From Vibrio sp. 10N.286.49.B1 (GTDB taxonomy: Bacteria > Pseudomonadota > Gammaproteobacteria > Enterobacterales > Vibrionaceae), in contig NZ_MCUW01000020.1 of the NCBI RefSeq assembly GCF_002873335.1, positions 62,001 to 126,000 on the forward strand: a DNA stretch of 64,000 nucleotides, given 5' to 3'. The notes under the pieces are model-generated. The model had not been told where the DNA came from. It saw only the letters and a list, made by a program, of their open reading frames with translations, and did no database searches. The position numbers were made by a program, and so were the translations under genes. The stretch's first letter is position 1. Every line of letters begins with the position of its first letter. Below, in pieces: positions 25,724 to 36,161 of the stretch.

Positions 25724-28700
25724 ATGTTAAGTCGTTTCTTTATTCAAAGACCAAAGTTCGCTTTGGTTATATCCATTATACTGACGCTTGCAGGGGCTAT
25801 CTCTTTAACCGCCCTCCCTGTTGCTGAGTATCCAAAAATTAGCCCTCCTTCTGTCAGTGTGACCGCGTACTACACGGGGGCAAGTGCAGAAGTCGTTGAA
25901 GAGGCCATTGCTGACCCAATAGAAACATCAGTCAATGGTGTTGAAGATATGATTTATATGTCTTCAAAAAGTGCCAATGACGGTTCGTATTCATTGAATG
26001 TCACCTTTGATATCGGCACTGACCCAGATATGGCTCAGGTCAATGTTCAGAACCGTGTATCGCAAATCGAATCGAAACTTCCACAAGAAGTTCGCATGGT
26101 GGGCGTGACGGTTAAGAAGCGATCGCCTGATCTGCTTATGGTATTGAACTTTTACTCCCCCGATGGCACTTACGACGACAAATTCCTGATTAACTACGTG
26201 AACCTGAATATTAAAGACCAGCTTGCACGTGTTAAGGGTATCAGTGAAGTCGGCGTTATTGGTGGTGGTGAATACTCAATGCGTGTCTGGCTTGACCCAG
26301 ATAAGCTTGCCAACCTCAAAATGACAACGTCGGATGTCTATTCAGCGCTTGCGGAACAAAATGTTCAGGTAGCCGCGGGTCGTGTGGGTGCAGCACCTTA
26401 TGCCGACCCACAGGAAGTGCAATTTAACTTAGTAACGAAAGGTCGTTTAGAAAGCGTTAATGAGTTCGAAAATGTGGTTCTTCGCGCTAATACAGACGGT
26501 TCGTCGGTTTACCTTAAAGACGTAGCACGTGTTGAATTGGGTAAAAAGTTTTACGACGGGACGGGAGAGTTCAGAGGCCAAGATGCGTCTATCGTGACGT
26601 TGTCACTGCAATCTGACGCGAATGCGTTAGAGAGTGGTCAAGCCGTGATGGATATGCTCGAGAGGTTGAGCGTTAACTTCCCAGAGGGTATGTCGTATGA
26701 AACCAGCTATGACACAACGTTATTCGTGGCTGAGTCGATTAAAGGGGTAGTGGTGACCTTGATTCAGGCAATCTTGCTTGTTATCGCGGTGACGTATCTA
26801 TTCTTGGGTAGTGCAAGGGCAACCTTGATTCCCGTTGTCGCAATACCGGTGTCATTAATTGGTACATTCGCCATCATGAACCTGACAGGTTTTACCATTA
26901 ATACGGTGACCTTGTTTGGCTTGATTTTGGCGATTGGTATTGTGGTTGATGACGCCATTTTGGTGATTGAAAACGTTGACACGATTATGAAGCGTGATCC
27001 AAGCTTATCACCACGTAAAGCAACACTGATGGCGATGAAAGAAGTAACGGGTCCCATTGTTACGTCAACATTAGTATTACTCGCGGTGTTTATTCCGGTT
27101 ACCTTGCTTCCAGGTATCACCGGGATTATGTATCGCCAGTTCGCATTAACGATTTGTATTTCCGTTATTATTTCATCGATTAATGCATTAACTTTGTCGC
27201 CTGCATTATGTTCACTGGTGTTAAAGCAAGGTGGTGGCAATACTGCGCGTTGGTTCCAAACGTTTAATAAGGGACTGGACCGCATTACCTTGAAGTACGG
27301 GAAAATGGCTGGCTTCTTAGTTAAGAAAGCTATTTTGCTGATTGGGTTCTTCGTTGTGGCGATAACAGCGGTTACGTTCTTGGCAAAATCCACGTCAACA
27401 GCTTTCGTTCCGCAGGAAGATAAAGGTATCTTGCTGGTTAATGTTCAGCTGCCAGACTCTGCTTCTTTGTCTAGGACAACAGAAACCACAACAGAGTTGA
27501 TGGAATTGGTCGAGCAAGAGCCAGGGATTGATGGTGTTACCGTCGCCAATGGTTACGCATTCATGACAGGCGCTGCTGCCTCGAATGGCGCGTCTATGTT
27601 TATTAAACTCAAAAGCTGGGACGAGCGAAATAACCTCGAAGGTGACCATTCTGCGAATGCTATTGCTGCCCGTATTAACGGAAAATCGGCTCAGCAGATC
27701 CCGGGAGCGGTCGTCTTTGCCATGGGGCCCCCCGCAGTTCCGGGAATGGGGTCGGCGTCAGGCTTTGAATTTGTACTTGAAGATACGCTAGGGCGAAGCC
27801 GCACTGACTTAGCGAACGTCATGCAAGAAGTCATTCAGGAGGCCAATAAACAACCTGAGATTGCTTACACATTTAGTACCTTCCGTGCCAATGTTCCCCA
27901 TTACCATGTAGATATTGATAGAGAGAAAGCACAGCAACTGGGCATCCCTTTATCATCAATATTTCAAACGCTACAGGGTAACTTAGGCTCACTCTATGTG
28001 AACGACTTTACTATGTTCGGTAAGAACTTCCGGGTGACATTGCAAGCGGATGCAGAATATCGAAGTAGTATGGATGACTTACAGTTGTTCCATGTTCGCT
28101 CTGATAAGGGAGAGATGATCCCGCTCAGTACGCTAGTTAGTTATGAAACGGTGTTCGAGCCAGACGTTGCATGGCGTTACAACATGTACCGAAGTGCGGT
28201 GATTCAAGGTCAACCTGCAGAAGGGTATTCAAGTGGAGACGCACTGGTCGCAATGGAGCGTGTCGCAGCCAATGTTCTTCCTATGGGGTATCAGCATGAA
28301 TGGACCGGTATGGCGTATCAGGAGATTTTAGCTGGCAACCAAGCGATTTATGCATTTGCGTTGGCACTGATCTTTATCTACCTGTTCATGGTTGCTCAGT
28401 ATGAGAGTTGGTCAATTCCGCTGGCAATTATACTTGTGGTACCAGTGGCGACATTGGGCTCATTTATAGCGTTGACCCTAGCTGGTATGCCTTTGAACCT
28501 TTATGCGCAAATAGGTCTCGTACTACTAATTGCCCTCGCAGCAAAAAATGCCATTCTGATTGTAGAATTCGCAAAAAATGAACGAGAAGACAAAGATGTA
28601 CCAATCGATGATGCGGCAGTCCGTGGTGGAATACTGCGTTTCCGTGCGGTGAACATGACGTCTTGGTCATTTATTTTGGGGATAGTACCTTTGGTGTTTG

Positions 28701-28876
28701 CTTCAGGAGCTGGCCATGTGAGTCAAAACTCGTTGGGTGTTTCCCTTATAGGTGGACTGCTTTGTGTGTTGTTGGCTGGTACGCTACTTATTCCAGGCTT
28801 TTACGCAATAATTCAAAGACGTAGAGAGAAGGTAAGGGGTGGGAGCACGAAATTAATCCCGTTAGATGATGATTAA
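25724..28876 (+). CDS. RND multidrug efflux pump (AcrB/VmeD type, HAE1 family)
   Basis: This 1050-residue inner-membrane proton antiporter has the HAE1 architecture: a first membrane helix, large periplasmic loops, and twelve helices in two halves. The motif [18 protein letters not shown] on helix 4 contains the paired aspartates of the proton relay, and [15 protein letters not shown] on helix 10 carries the lysine. It exports drugs, bile salts or dyes with the adaptor encoded directly upstream. A terminator follows at 28912. The two-component genes come next on the same strand but behind the terminator. Confidence 0.96.
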   Translation: MLSRFFIQRPKFALVISIILTLAGAISLTALPVAEYPKISPPSVSVTAYYTGASAEVVEEAIADPIETSVNGVEDMIYMSSKSANDGSYSLNVTFDIGTDPDMAQVNVQNRVSQIESKLPQEVRMVGVTVKKRSPDLLMVLNFYSPDGTYDDKFLINYVNLNIKDQLARVKGISEVGVIGGGEYSMRVWLDPDKLANLKMTTSDVYSALAEQNVQVAAGRVGAAPYADPQEVQFNLVTKGRLESVNEFENVVLRANTDGSSVYLKDVARVELGKKFYDGTGEFRGQDASIVTLSLQSDANALESGQAVMDMLERLSVNFPEGMSYETSYDTTLFVAESIKGVVVTLIQAILLVIAVTYLFLGSARATLIPVVAIPVSLIGTFAIMNLTGFTINTVTLFGLILAIGIVVDDAILVIENVDTIMKRDPSLSPRKATLMAMKEVTGPIVTSTLVLLAVFIPVTLLPGITGIMYRQFALTICISVIISSINALTLSPALCSLVLKQGGGNTARWFQTFNKGLDRITLKYGKMAGFLVKKAILLIGFFVVAITAVTFLAKSTSTAFVPQEDKGILLVNVQLPDSASLSRTTETTTELMELVEQEPGIDGVTVANGYAFMTGAAASNGASMFIKLKSWDERNNLEGDHSANAIAARINGKSAQQIPGAVVFAMGPPAVPGMGSASGFEFVLEDTLGRSRTDLANVMQEVIQEANKQPEIAYTFSTFRANVPHYHVDIDREKAQQLGIPLSSIFQTLQGNLGSLYVNDFTMFGKNFRVTLQADAEYRSSMDDLQLFHVRSDKGEMIPLSTLVSYETVFEPDVAWRYNMYRSAVIQGQPAEGYSSGDALVAMERVAANVLPMGYQHEWTGMAYQEILAGNQAIYAFALALIFIYLFMVAQYESWSIPLAIILVVPVATLGSFIALTLAGMPLNLYAQIGLVLLIALAAKNAILIVEFAKNEREDKDVPIDDAAVRGGILRFRAVNMTSWSFILGIVPLVFASGAGHVSQNSLGVSLIGGLLCVLLAGTLLIPGFYAIIQRRREKVRGGSTKLIPLDDD

Positions 28877-28911
28877 GTCAACCGCTTATTAATACTTAAT
28901 CTGTTTTGATC

Positions 28912-28945
28912 AAAACGCCTCGTAGATAATCTACGAGGCGTTTTT
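28912..28945 (+). terminator. Rho-independent terminator of the RND operon
   Basis: A perfect 14-bp stem AAAACGCCTCGTAG / CTACGAGGCGTTTT with a 5-nt loop is followed by T residues, 35 nt after the pump stop. Confidence 0.92.
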
Positions 28946-29204
28946 GTGTATGGTTTTGTATTCTCAGGTAGACAATTGCTTACTTTGGGGGATTGCCAGC
29001 TACAAAGGGAAGACCCAAAATCCATCTATCGATAATAGTTAGATTCGTAACTCTTTGTAATTTAGAGACTAAACCTACTTAAGGCAGTCGTTACTATATA
29101 AATGTGTAATGCCTTACTAAAAATGTAATATTATTTATACGTGTTTGAGTAACTATGTAAATTTATGTATGGTGGCGCGCAATATTATTGATATTACGGA
29201 TGGG
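28946..29204 (+). promoter_or_regulatory. Upstream region of the two-component operon
   Basis: About 260 bp after the terminator carry no gene. The part from 29085 is AT-rich and must contain the promoter of the response regulator, but I see no single clear -10/-35 pair. No repeats or hairpins stand out. Confidence 0.35.
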
Positions 29205-29912
29205 ATGATGGACAGCCAGAAACTATTAATTGTTGAAGATGACGTTAAATTGAATGAAATGCTAGCGGATTACTTCAAAACTCAAGGCTTCCGCGTTCGT
29301 AGTGTCGTCGATGGAAATCTTGCTCAAGATGTCATACAAGAATTTGAACCGGATCTGATCATATTAGATCTTATGTTGCCTGGGCAAGATGGCCTATCGA
29401 TTTGCCGTGCTGTACGGGACAGTTATTTCGGAAAAATATTGATGCTCACCGCCAGTGACGATGACTTTGATCATGTGGCGGCGTTAGAAACCGGTGCAAA
29501 TGATTTTGTCTCTAAGCCTATTAAACCAAGAGTCCTACTCGCACGAATCCGAAACTTACTTCGTCAATCTGTGGGAGATAACGTCAATAAAACAGGTCAC
29601 TCGCTGATGTATGGCCAACTCGTCATTAGTCAATTGAGCCGTAGTTGCAAATACAAAGACATTGACGTATCACTGACCGATAGTGAATTTGATTTACTTT
29701 GGTTGCTGGCTTCTTCGCCGGGTGAAACCTTATCGAGAGATTTCTTAACCAAGACGTTACGTGGCATTGATTATGACGGTATCGATCGTACTATCGATAA
29801 CAGAATTGTGACCCTACGTAAAAAACTTTTCGATGACGCGACTAACCCCAAAGGTGTGATTACTGTTCGTGGTAAAGGCTACCTATTTGTCTCTGATGGC
29901 TGGCAAGATTAA
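29205..29912 (+). CDS. OmpR-family response regulator (RstA-like)
   Basis: The receiver domain has the acidic pair in VEDDVKLNE, the phosphorylated D55 in LIILDLMLPGQDG, a conserved Thr in MLTASDDDFDHV and Lys in FVSKPIKP. The C-terminal half is an OmpR winged helix (LTDSEFDLLWLLASSPG ... IDRTIDNRIVTLRKKL). I set the start at the ATG-ATG pair (29205/29208) because the receiver begins there; a longer TTG start at 29145 adds 20 atypical residues. The cognate kinase begins 13 nt downstream. Its proximity to the RND operon suggests, but does not prove, that it regulates efflux or envelope stress. Confidence 0.93.
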   Translation: MMDSQKLLIVEDDVKLNEMLADYFKTQGFRVRSVVDGNLAQDVIQEFEPDLIILDLMLPGQDGLSICRAVRDSYFGKILMLTASDDDFDHVAALETGANDFVSKPIKPRVLLARIRNLLRQSVGDNVNKTGHSLMYGQLVISQLSRSCKYKDIDVSLTDSEFDLLWLLASSPGETLSRDFLTKTLRGIDYDGIDRTIDNRIVTLRKKLFDDATNPKGVITVRGKGYLFVSDGWQD

Positions 29913-29925
29913 GGTTGTATGATCA

Positions 29926-31218
29926 ATGTGGCGAATATTTGTTGAATCTTTAATTGGGCTTATCTTATTGTTTGCGGCGAGCATTGTAGGGTATGAGCAT
30001 CTAATCTATGGTAAGTCTGATCCGGACCTTGTTGATGCGAACCTACAAGCTGAGGCGTTTCGTGACATCTTGAATCATGTCGCCGTCAGCGAAAGCAATC
30101 AAGATGCGACCGAGCTTCTGCAAATATTCACCCAAAAGACCCACCGATTACTCGATGAAGTACCGATGTCTGAGTTGCCTGATGATGTCGCTCAATATTT
30201 TAATCGGGATGACCAACCGACTTATCTGCTTGGCGATTCCGGCCAGTTTTGGTTGAAATTTAATAATAGTGACCACTTCTTTACCATGTATGATGACCCA
30301 GACTCAGAATTGGTCAAGGCGATTGAATTCGCAGATCAAGTCGTGTGGCTCTTCTTCTTAGCTAGCTTCGTGGTATTCAGTTTTGGATTTATTTGGTTCT
30401 TGAGTCGTAGGCTTCGAGAGCTAGAACGTACCGCGAATGACTTTGCAAGCGGTAACTTTGCCGCTAGGGCCTCAGAACGCCACGGGATTAAATTAGGCAA
30501 GCTAAATCGAACGTTTAATAAAATGGCAGACGAGATTGCTAACTTGATGGTGAGCAATAAATCGTTAACGAACGCCGTTGCTCACGAATTAAGAACCCCT
30601 ATTTTCAAAATTCAATGGCAAAGTGAGGTGCTACTTGAGCAAGTGAGCTCGCTAGAACATAAAAAACAAATACAAAGTATTATTGAAGATACAGAAGAGA
30701 TGGCGACGCTGGTGGATGAGCTGCTTTATTACGCGAGAGTCGAGCGACCTGATGCTGCTGTAAATTTAGAAACGGTCGATGTGGTTACGTGGCTAGAAAA
30801 TCACCATGACAAATGGCAAAAAGATGTCGGAGTCGATTTCCTTATACAAGCCGGTGATTCTCCACAAATAGCGAATATTGATCCTTTTCTTTTGTGTAGA
30901 ATGATTGTCAACTTGCTTAGTAATGCAAAACGTTATGCCAATGAACGTATTGAGATAAACGTATTGTCCTGTGAGGAGAGTACCGTTATCCAAGTGCAAG
31001 ATGATGGTTGTGGTGTACCGAAAGAACATTGGGAAGGGTTGTTTGATCCTTTTTATCGAGTGGATAAATCACGAGATAGAACATCAGGCGGCTACGGTTT
31101 AGGGCTTGCTATCGTTAAGCACATCATGCTTCGTCACAACGGGCGAGTTAAAGTTTGTGACAGTGAATTAGGTGGCGCGTGTTTTTGTTTGATTTTTCCT
31201 CATATAGAGCATAAATAA
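29926..31218 (+). CDS. Sensor histidine kinase (RstB-like)
   Basis: The 430-residue protein has membrane helix 1 (8-24), a periplasmic sensor of about 110 residues, helix 2 (about 139-159), a HAMP domain (160-212), and the dimerisation helix with phospho-acceptor H220 (NAVAHELRTPIF). The ATPase has N box (MIVNLLSNAKRYANE), G1 (QDDGCGVP), F box and G2 (GYGLGLAIVKHIM). All catalytic boxes are present. The signal sensed is not readable. It follows the response regulator by 13 nt. Confidence 0.94.
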   Translation: MWRIFVESLIGLILLFAASIVGYEHLIYGKSDPDLVDANLQAEAFRDILNHVAVSESNQDATELLQIFTQKTHRLLDEVPMSELPDDVAQYFNRDDQPTYLLGDSGQFWLKFNNSDHFFTMYDDPDSELVKAIEFADQVVWLFFLASFVVFSFGFIWFLSRRLRELERTANDFASGNFAARASERHGIKLGKLNRTFNKMADEIANLMVSNKSLTNAVAHELRTPIFKIQWQSEVLLEQVSSLEHKKQIQSIIEDTEEMATLVDELLYYARVERPDAAVNLETVDVVTWLENHHDKWQKDVGVDFLIQAGDSPQIANIDPFLLCRMIVNLLSNAKRYANERIEINVLSCEESTVIQVQDDGCGVPKEHWEGLFDPFYRVDKSRDRTSGGYGLGLAIVKHIMLRHNGRVKVCDSELGGACFCLIFPHIEHK

Positions 31219-31353
31219 ATCACTAGACATAATGACAACATTTCGCTAATTCAAAAGGGCTTCAGCCACACTTCCATGTGATTGATCTATCGCTGCCAAC
31301 TGTTCCTTGAACGTTATATACTAACCTTGTACATGTATTAACAAGGTAACGAA

Positions 31354-32505
31354 TTGAACCGTATGAAATTTATCCATACCTCAGACTGGCATTTAGGCAG
31401 ACAATTTCACAACGTCTCTTTATTGGACGACCAACGTGTCGTTTTAGAACAAATTGAGCAGTACCTCACTGAGCATGACATTGACGCACTGATTATTGCG
31501 GGAGATATTTATGATCGCTCCGTCCCTCCGACAAACGCTATTGAAGTATTAGATAAATTTCTGACTAAAGTGATTCAAGAGCTTGGCGTCCCTGTCATCA
31601 TGATATCGGGTAACCATGATGGGGCGAAACGCCTAGGTTTTGGTGCGCGTCAGTTTGATCAGTCCGGCCTTCACATTATCAGTAACCTTGAACAGATGAC
31701 TCAGCCAATTGTTATTTCTAGTGCTGATAATACGCAAATTAATTTCTACGGCATGCCTTATAGTGACCCTGAGCATGTTCGCCATTTCTACGATGTTCCT
31801 GCAGCTAATCATGATGACGCTCACCGAATTATGGCTGAGCAACTAGACCTTGTCATGGACACCTCAAAAAACAATGTTTTAATTAGTCACTGTTTTATTG
31901 ACGGAGCAGAACCGTCAGAGTCTGAAAGAACGTTGTCAATTGGTGGTGCTGACCGGGTCAGTTATTCTCACTTTAGTCATTTTGATTACGTTGCTTTAGG
32001 GCATCTACATCAATCCCAACAACGCGGGGCGCCACATATTCGTTACTCCGGCTCGATCATGAAGTACTCGTTTTCCGAACAATACCATAATAAAAGCATG
32101 ACGCTGGTTGAGTTTGATTCTAATGGATTAGTATCAACGACTGCGATTCCATTAATCTCGCCTCATAATATGCGAATATTGGAAGGAGAGATGTTGGAGC
32201 TGTTAGAAAAAGGAAAAGAGGACACCCATAGTGAAGATTATCTGTTAGTTCGCTTAATGGATAAACACGCTATTTTGGACCCAATGGCCAAACTTCGGGA
32301 TGTGTACCCCAATGTATTGCATCTGGAAAAGCCCGGAATGCTGATTGGTGTTGATAGAGAGTTAGCTCAAGCTAGATTGGCGCATTCAGAGTTTGATATG
32401 TTCAAAGATTTTTTCCAAGAAGTTCAAGGCAATACGTTGAGTACTGAGCAAGAAGAAATGATCACTGACATCGTTAGCTCGTTAACGAAAAGCAACAAGG
32501 AATAG
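31354..32505 (+). CDS. sbcD: SbcD, nuclease subunit of the SbcCD complex
   Basis: SbcD is the Mre11-like Mn2+-dependent nuclease that, with SbcC, cuts hairpins and protein-blocked DNA ends. Motifs HTSDWHLGR, AGDIYDRSVPP, ISGNHDGAKRLG, LISHCFID and ALGHLHQ give the dimetal site. TTG 31354 has AAGG at proper distance; the ATG at 31363 (MKFIHTSDW) is the family-typical start but lies too far from that ribosome site, so the start is uncertain by three residues. sbcC follows after 5 nt. Confidence 0.96.
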   Translation: MNRMKFIHTSDWHLGRQFHNVSLLDDQRVVLEQIEQYLTEHDIDALIIAGDIYDRSVPPTNAIEVLDKFLTKVIQELGVPVIMISGNHDGAKRLGFGARQFDQSGLHIISNLEQMTQPIVISSADNTQINFYGMPYSDPEHVRHFYDVPAANHDDAHRIMAEQLDLVMDTSKNNVLISHCFIDGAEPSESERTLSIGGADRVSYSHFSHFDYVALGHLHQSQQRGAPHIRYSGSIMKYSFSEQYHNKSMTLVEFDSNGLVSTTAIPLISPHNMRILEGEMLELLEKGKEDTHSEDYLLVRLMDKHAILDPMAKLRDVYPNVLHLEKPGMLIGVDRELAQARLAHSEFDMFKDFFQEVQGNTLSTEQEEMITDIVSSLTKSNKE

Positions 32506-32510
32506 CGACA

Positions 32511-35500
32511 TTGAAACCAATAAAATTAACCTTATCTGCTTTTGGACCGTTTGCTAAGACCGAAGTGATCGATTTTGCGTTGCTAGGGCATTCTCCACTT
32601 TTTCTCATTAATGGACCGACAGGATCAGGCAAAAGTTCAATCCTTGATGCCATTTGTTACGCTCTGTATGGAGAAACAACAGGAAGTGAGAGAACGGGCG
32701 ACCAAATGCGTTGTGACTATGCAAGTGCAACGATGCTGACATCGGTGACATTCGATTTTGAGCTGTCTGGCGAGCAATATCGAATTGAACGCAGCCCTGA
32801 CCAAGAAGTGCCAAAGCAGCGCGGTGAAGGAACGACAAAGCGCACGCATGCCGCGGTGCTCACGAAGGTATCTGACCAAAGTTTAATTGCCAACAAACCA
32901 AAACAAGTAGCGGTTGCGATTCAAGAGCTTGTAGGGTTAGATGTGAAACAATTTCGGCAAGTAATGGTACTCCCGCAAGGAAAATTTCGAGAGTTGCTTA
33001 CCGCAAGCTCAAAAGAGCGTGAACTCATCTTTGGCCAGCTATTTCAAACACATATATACAGTAATATAGAACGTACCCTATTAGAAAAAGCCGCTGGCAT
33101 TCGCAAAGCTAAAGACGAGTTTGATAACCAAATCAAAGGCGCTCTTGAGGTTGCAGGGCTTGAATCGGAACAGCAATTAAAAGCCCAAGAAGATGTGTTA
33201 TTACCAGAGGTTAATTCGCTTAAAGACGAACTTAATCAATCAGATAGGGCGTTAATCGAGGCGAGAAAACAAGCAGAACTAGCCACGCTTCAAGAAAGAA
33301 AGTTTAACGAGTTGGATGAGGTTGCTAAGTCAACATTGTCTCATCAGGCGAATCGTCCTATTGATGACACCAACCGTATTAAACTGGCTGCATTTCAATC
33401 TGCTGTTAAGTTACAACCTGCGTATATACAGAAAAATAAATTAACAGCAGACACCGTTGAAATGGGGCAGCGGTTACATATTGGAGCCGAGAAAATAGAG
33501 AAAGCAAAAGCGTCAAGCGATGCGGCGAACAGAGCGTTAGAGAAAGCGCAACAGCAACATAACTTTACACGGACACTAGATGAAGAGCTTTACCGGATAA
33601 AAGGTTATGTCGTGAATGTTCAGCAACTTGAATTACAACGTACAGAACTTAACAATACTTCTTTGGCCGTGACCAATTTAAAAACTGTCGTTGAAAAAAG
33701 TAAGCAAGCCGTCGCCACCAACTTGATTCGCTACGAACAGAGTAAAGATAAATTACTCGAATCTGAACGATCAGTGGCCATGGTAAAGGAAAAACAACTC
33801 GCACTTGAGGCGCTACAAGCTAAAAATGAATTGATTGGCCAACTCACGAAGCTAATCGAGCAAACAATCGCGGCTGGAGTTCGAAAAAAAGAGATAGAGA
33901 CACAGCTAGCCTCTGCCAAGCAACATTACCATATCCTCCAACAACAACGAATCCAAGCTGAGGTGGATTGGCACTCTGGCCAAGCTTACTTATTGTCTAA
34001 ATCACTAGAGCAGGGCAAGCCTTGTCCGGTTTGTGGAAGTGAAGCGCACCCTAATCCGGCAGCACCTATTGGAGCTGAAGTGACGGTAGAGTTGGTCGAA
34101 GACTACCGTGTTCAGGAATTAACCGCAAAAACGCAACTTGATGGTTTAGTGATCGATGCTAACCGAGTCGCCGATAGCGTGTCACAGCTTGAGCAACGGA
34201 AAAATGAAGTGAGCCACACACTTTCAATCAGCATCGATTCTGTCACACAAGTTCGAGAGCAAGTTTCGAGCGAGTTACGGGCACTTTTAAAAGAAATCAA
34301 AGCGTTACAGACTATTGATCTCAGTGCGTTAAATACACAAGTGGACGTCGCGAAACAAAGCCATATTGACGCGGAAACTCGTGTCAAACAACAAACTGCG
34401 GAAGCAGAAAAGCTCGTTAGTTCGCTCAGCGGTTTATCGGCAGTGGTGCAAGAACTTGAGTCACAAAACCAATCACCTTATAAAACGTTGGCGGAGTTAA
34501 CCGCGAGAAGACAAGCCGTCGAATTGGAAAAAACGCAGTTAGATAACTTAATTGAACGCTCCAAAAAGCACGCGGTAGAATCTGCAGAATTGGTGACTCG
34601 CTATTCAGCCCATTTTGAGTCCTTGACGACACAAAGTATACAGTTACAAAAAGACCAACAAGCTGCTCAGCAACACTGGGATGAGTCATTGGAGGCGAGC
34701 GATATTATCAATGAAGCTTCATTTAATGATGCTTTGATGTTAAGTGCATCGGTTGGGCAACTAGAGAATGATATTCGTCAATATGAACGCATAACAACGC
34801 AGCTGACGGAAAGGCAGGCTTTATTGTCTAATGAGTTAAATGGAATCGTTCGCCCCGATGTACTGTTGTTTACAGAACGAGTGACTCAGACTGAATTGAG
34901 ATATCAATCATTGCTAGTGTCGCTGCAAAGCGCACAGTCAAAATTAGATAACCTGACAAAAGTAAAACACATTCTAACCACACTCTATACTCAAAACGAT
35001 GCCTTGGACAAAGAGTACAAAGTCGTAGGCACACTCAGTGATGTCGCCAACGGTCGAACAGGCAGTAAGGTGAGCTTACACCGTTTTGTTTTGGGCGTTC
35101 TTTTAGACGATGTATTGATTCAAGCTTCTCAACGCTTGAGGTTAATGAGCAAAGGACGTTATGACTTAAAACGGAAAGAAGTTCGCAGCAAAGGCAATGC
35201 AGGCTCGGGTTTAGATTTGATCGTCGAAGACGCTTATACGGGCAAATGGCGAGACGTGGCGACCTTGTCCGGAGGGGAATCCTTCATGGCCGCGCTGTCG
35301 CTCGCGTTAGGATTATCGGATGTGGTTCAATCCTACAGTGGCGGTATACGATTGGACACGCTGTTCATCGATGAAGGATTTGGTAGCCTTGACCCCGAAT
35401 CACTTGACCTGGCGATTCAAACATTGATTGAATTACAACAGTCAGGAAGAACCATCGGTATCATTTCGCATGTTTCTGAGTTAAAAGAACAAATGCCATT

Positions 35501-35555
35501 ACGATTGGATGTTCATGCATCAAGGCTTGGTAGCACGGTCAGTTTAATTAATTAG
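32511..35555 (+). CDS. sbcC: SbcC, ATPase subunit of the SbcCD complex
   Basis: SbcC is the Rad50-like SMC-type ATPase. Residues about 34-42 hold the Walker A NGPTGSGKSS. Two long coiled-coil arms surround a zinc hook with C505-P-V-C508, which dimerises the arms. The C-terminal lobe has the ABC signature LSGGESFMAALSLALGLSD and Walker B TLFIDEGFGSLD. The 1014-residue length is normal. It starts with TTG at 32511, 5 nt after sbcD. Confidence 0.96.
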   Translation: MKPIKLTLSAFGPFAKTEVIDFALLGHSPLFLINGPTGSGKSSILDAICYALYGETTGSERTGDQMRCDYASATMLTSVTFDFELSGEQYRIERSPDQEVPKQRGEGTTKRTHAAVLTKVSDQSLIANKPKQVAVAIQELVGLDVKQFRQVMVLPQGKFRELLTASSKERELIFGQLFQTHIYSNIERTLLEKAAGIRKAKDEFDNQIKGALEVAGLESEQQLKAQEDVLLPEVNSLKDELNQSDRALIEARKQAELATLQERKFNELDEVAKSTLSHQANRPIDDTNRIKLAAFQSAVKLQPAYIQKNKLTADTVEMGQRLHIGAEKIEKAKASSDAANRALEKAQQQHNFTRTLDEELYRIKGYVVNVQQLELQRTELNNTSLAVTNLKTVVEKSKQAVATNLIRYEQSKDKLLESERSVAMVKEKQLALEALQAKNELIGQLTKLIEQTIAAGVRKKEIETQLASAKQHYHILQQQRIQAEVDWHSGQAYLLSKSLEQGKPCPVCGSEAHPNPAAPIGAEVTVELVEDYRVQELTAKTQLDGLVIDANRVADSVSQLEQRKNEVSHTLSISIDSVTQVREQVSSELRALLKEIKALQTIDLSALNTQVDVAKQSHIDAETRVKQQTAEAEKLVSSLSGLSAVVQELESQNQSPYKTLAELTARRQAVELEKTQLDNLIERSKKHAVESAELVTRYSAHFESLTTQSIQLQKDQQAAQQHWDESLEASDIINEASFNDALMLSASVGQLENDIRQYERITTQLTERQALLSNELNGIVRPDVLLFTERVTQTELRYQSLLVSLQSAQSKLDNLTKVKHILTTLYTQNDALDKEYKVVGTLSDVANGRTGSKVSLHRFVLGVLLDDVLIQASQRLRLMSKGRYDLKRKEVRSKGNAGSGLDLIVEDAYTGKWRDVATLSGGESFMAALSLALGLSDVVQSYSGGIRLDTLFIDEGFGSLDPESLDLAIQTLIELQQSGRTIGIISHVSELKEQMPLRLDVHASRLGSTVSLIN

Positions 35556-35602
35556 ATTTGCAGTTCTATACAGAAGACTTAATAGAGTAGGTACTAAGAG
35601 TG

Positions 35603-35682
35603 GCAAAGACTAAGTACTGTACAGAATAAATGTTGTAAAGACTAAATGCTGTAAAGGCTAAGCGCAGTAGAGCTTAAGTACA
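35603..35682. repeat. Five 16-bp degenerate tandem repeats
   Basis: Five consecutive 16-bp units follow each other without gaps: GCAAAGACTAAGTACT, GTACAGAATAAATGTT, GTAAAGACTAAATGCT, GTAAAGGCTAAGCGCA and GTAGAGCTTAAGTACA. They lie in the 222-bp space between sbcC and yqfB, with no gene on either strand. Confidence 0.8.
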
Positions 35683-35777
35683 AAAGGTTCCAGTACGCCG
35701 ACACTAATTTGATTGGTGTACAGTATCAAATTTATTTAACGACAACTCCCATTGGAGTGTGTATCAGGAAAGTATTC

Positions 35778-36086
35778 ATGTTAAAAACAATGACATTTTT
35801 TGAGCGATTTGAAACCGATATTCTTGCTCAGACCAAGACCATCACGATTAGAGATGCGTCTGAGAAAGATTATGAGATTGGCAACGTTGTGCCGGTTTCG
35901 ACCTTCGAGGATGGGCGAGAGTTTTGTCACGTCAAGGTGTTGTCGGTAAAGGCCATCGACTTTGACGAAATCAATGACCTTCATGCTGAACAAGAAAACA
36001 TGACCCTTCCTCAATTAAAAGAGGTCATCGAGGAGATTTATCCTGGAGAAAAGCAGTTGTATGTCATCGACTTTGAACTCGCCTAA
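35778..36086 (+). CDS. yqfB: YqfB, ASCH-domain N4-acetylcytidine amidohydrolase
   Basis: The 102-residue protein matches E. coli YqfB over its full length (TFFERF, KTITIRDASEKDYEIG, HAEQENMTLPQLKEVI, IYPGEKQLYVIDF). YqfB is a tiny ASCH-fold enzyme that hydrolyses N4-acetylcytidine. The usual active-site Lys/Glu are in the KTITIRD and HAEQENM segments. I chose ATG 35778 because AGGA is close and the protein length then agrees with the family; a longer in-frame start at 35709 gives an atypical leader. Confidence 0.93.
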   Translation: MLKTMTFFERFETDILAQTKTITIRDASEKDYEIGNVVPVSTFEDGREFCHVKVLSVKAIDFDEINDLHAEQENMTLPQLKEVIEEIYPGEKQLYVIDFELA

Positions 36087-36161
36087 GTTTGAGCTTGGTC
36101 GTTACAAGTTCAAAGTCGCATGATGCGGTAGATAGGAATAAAACGCTACATCACGACGAGG

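Noticed and set aside
27585..27791. Short plus-strand frame within the RND pump gene
   Set aside because: The pump frame shows continuous homology over this stretch, so it is a shadow.
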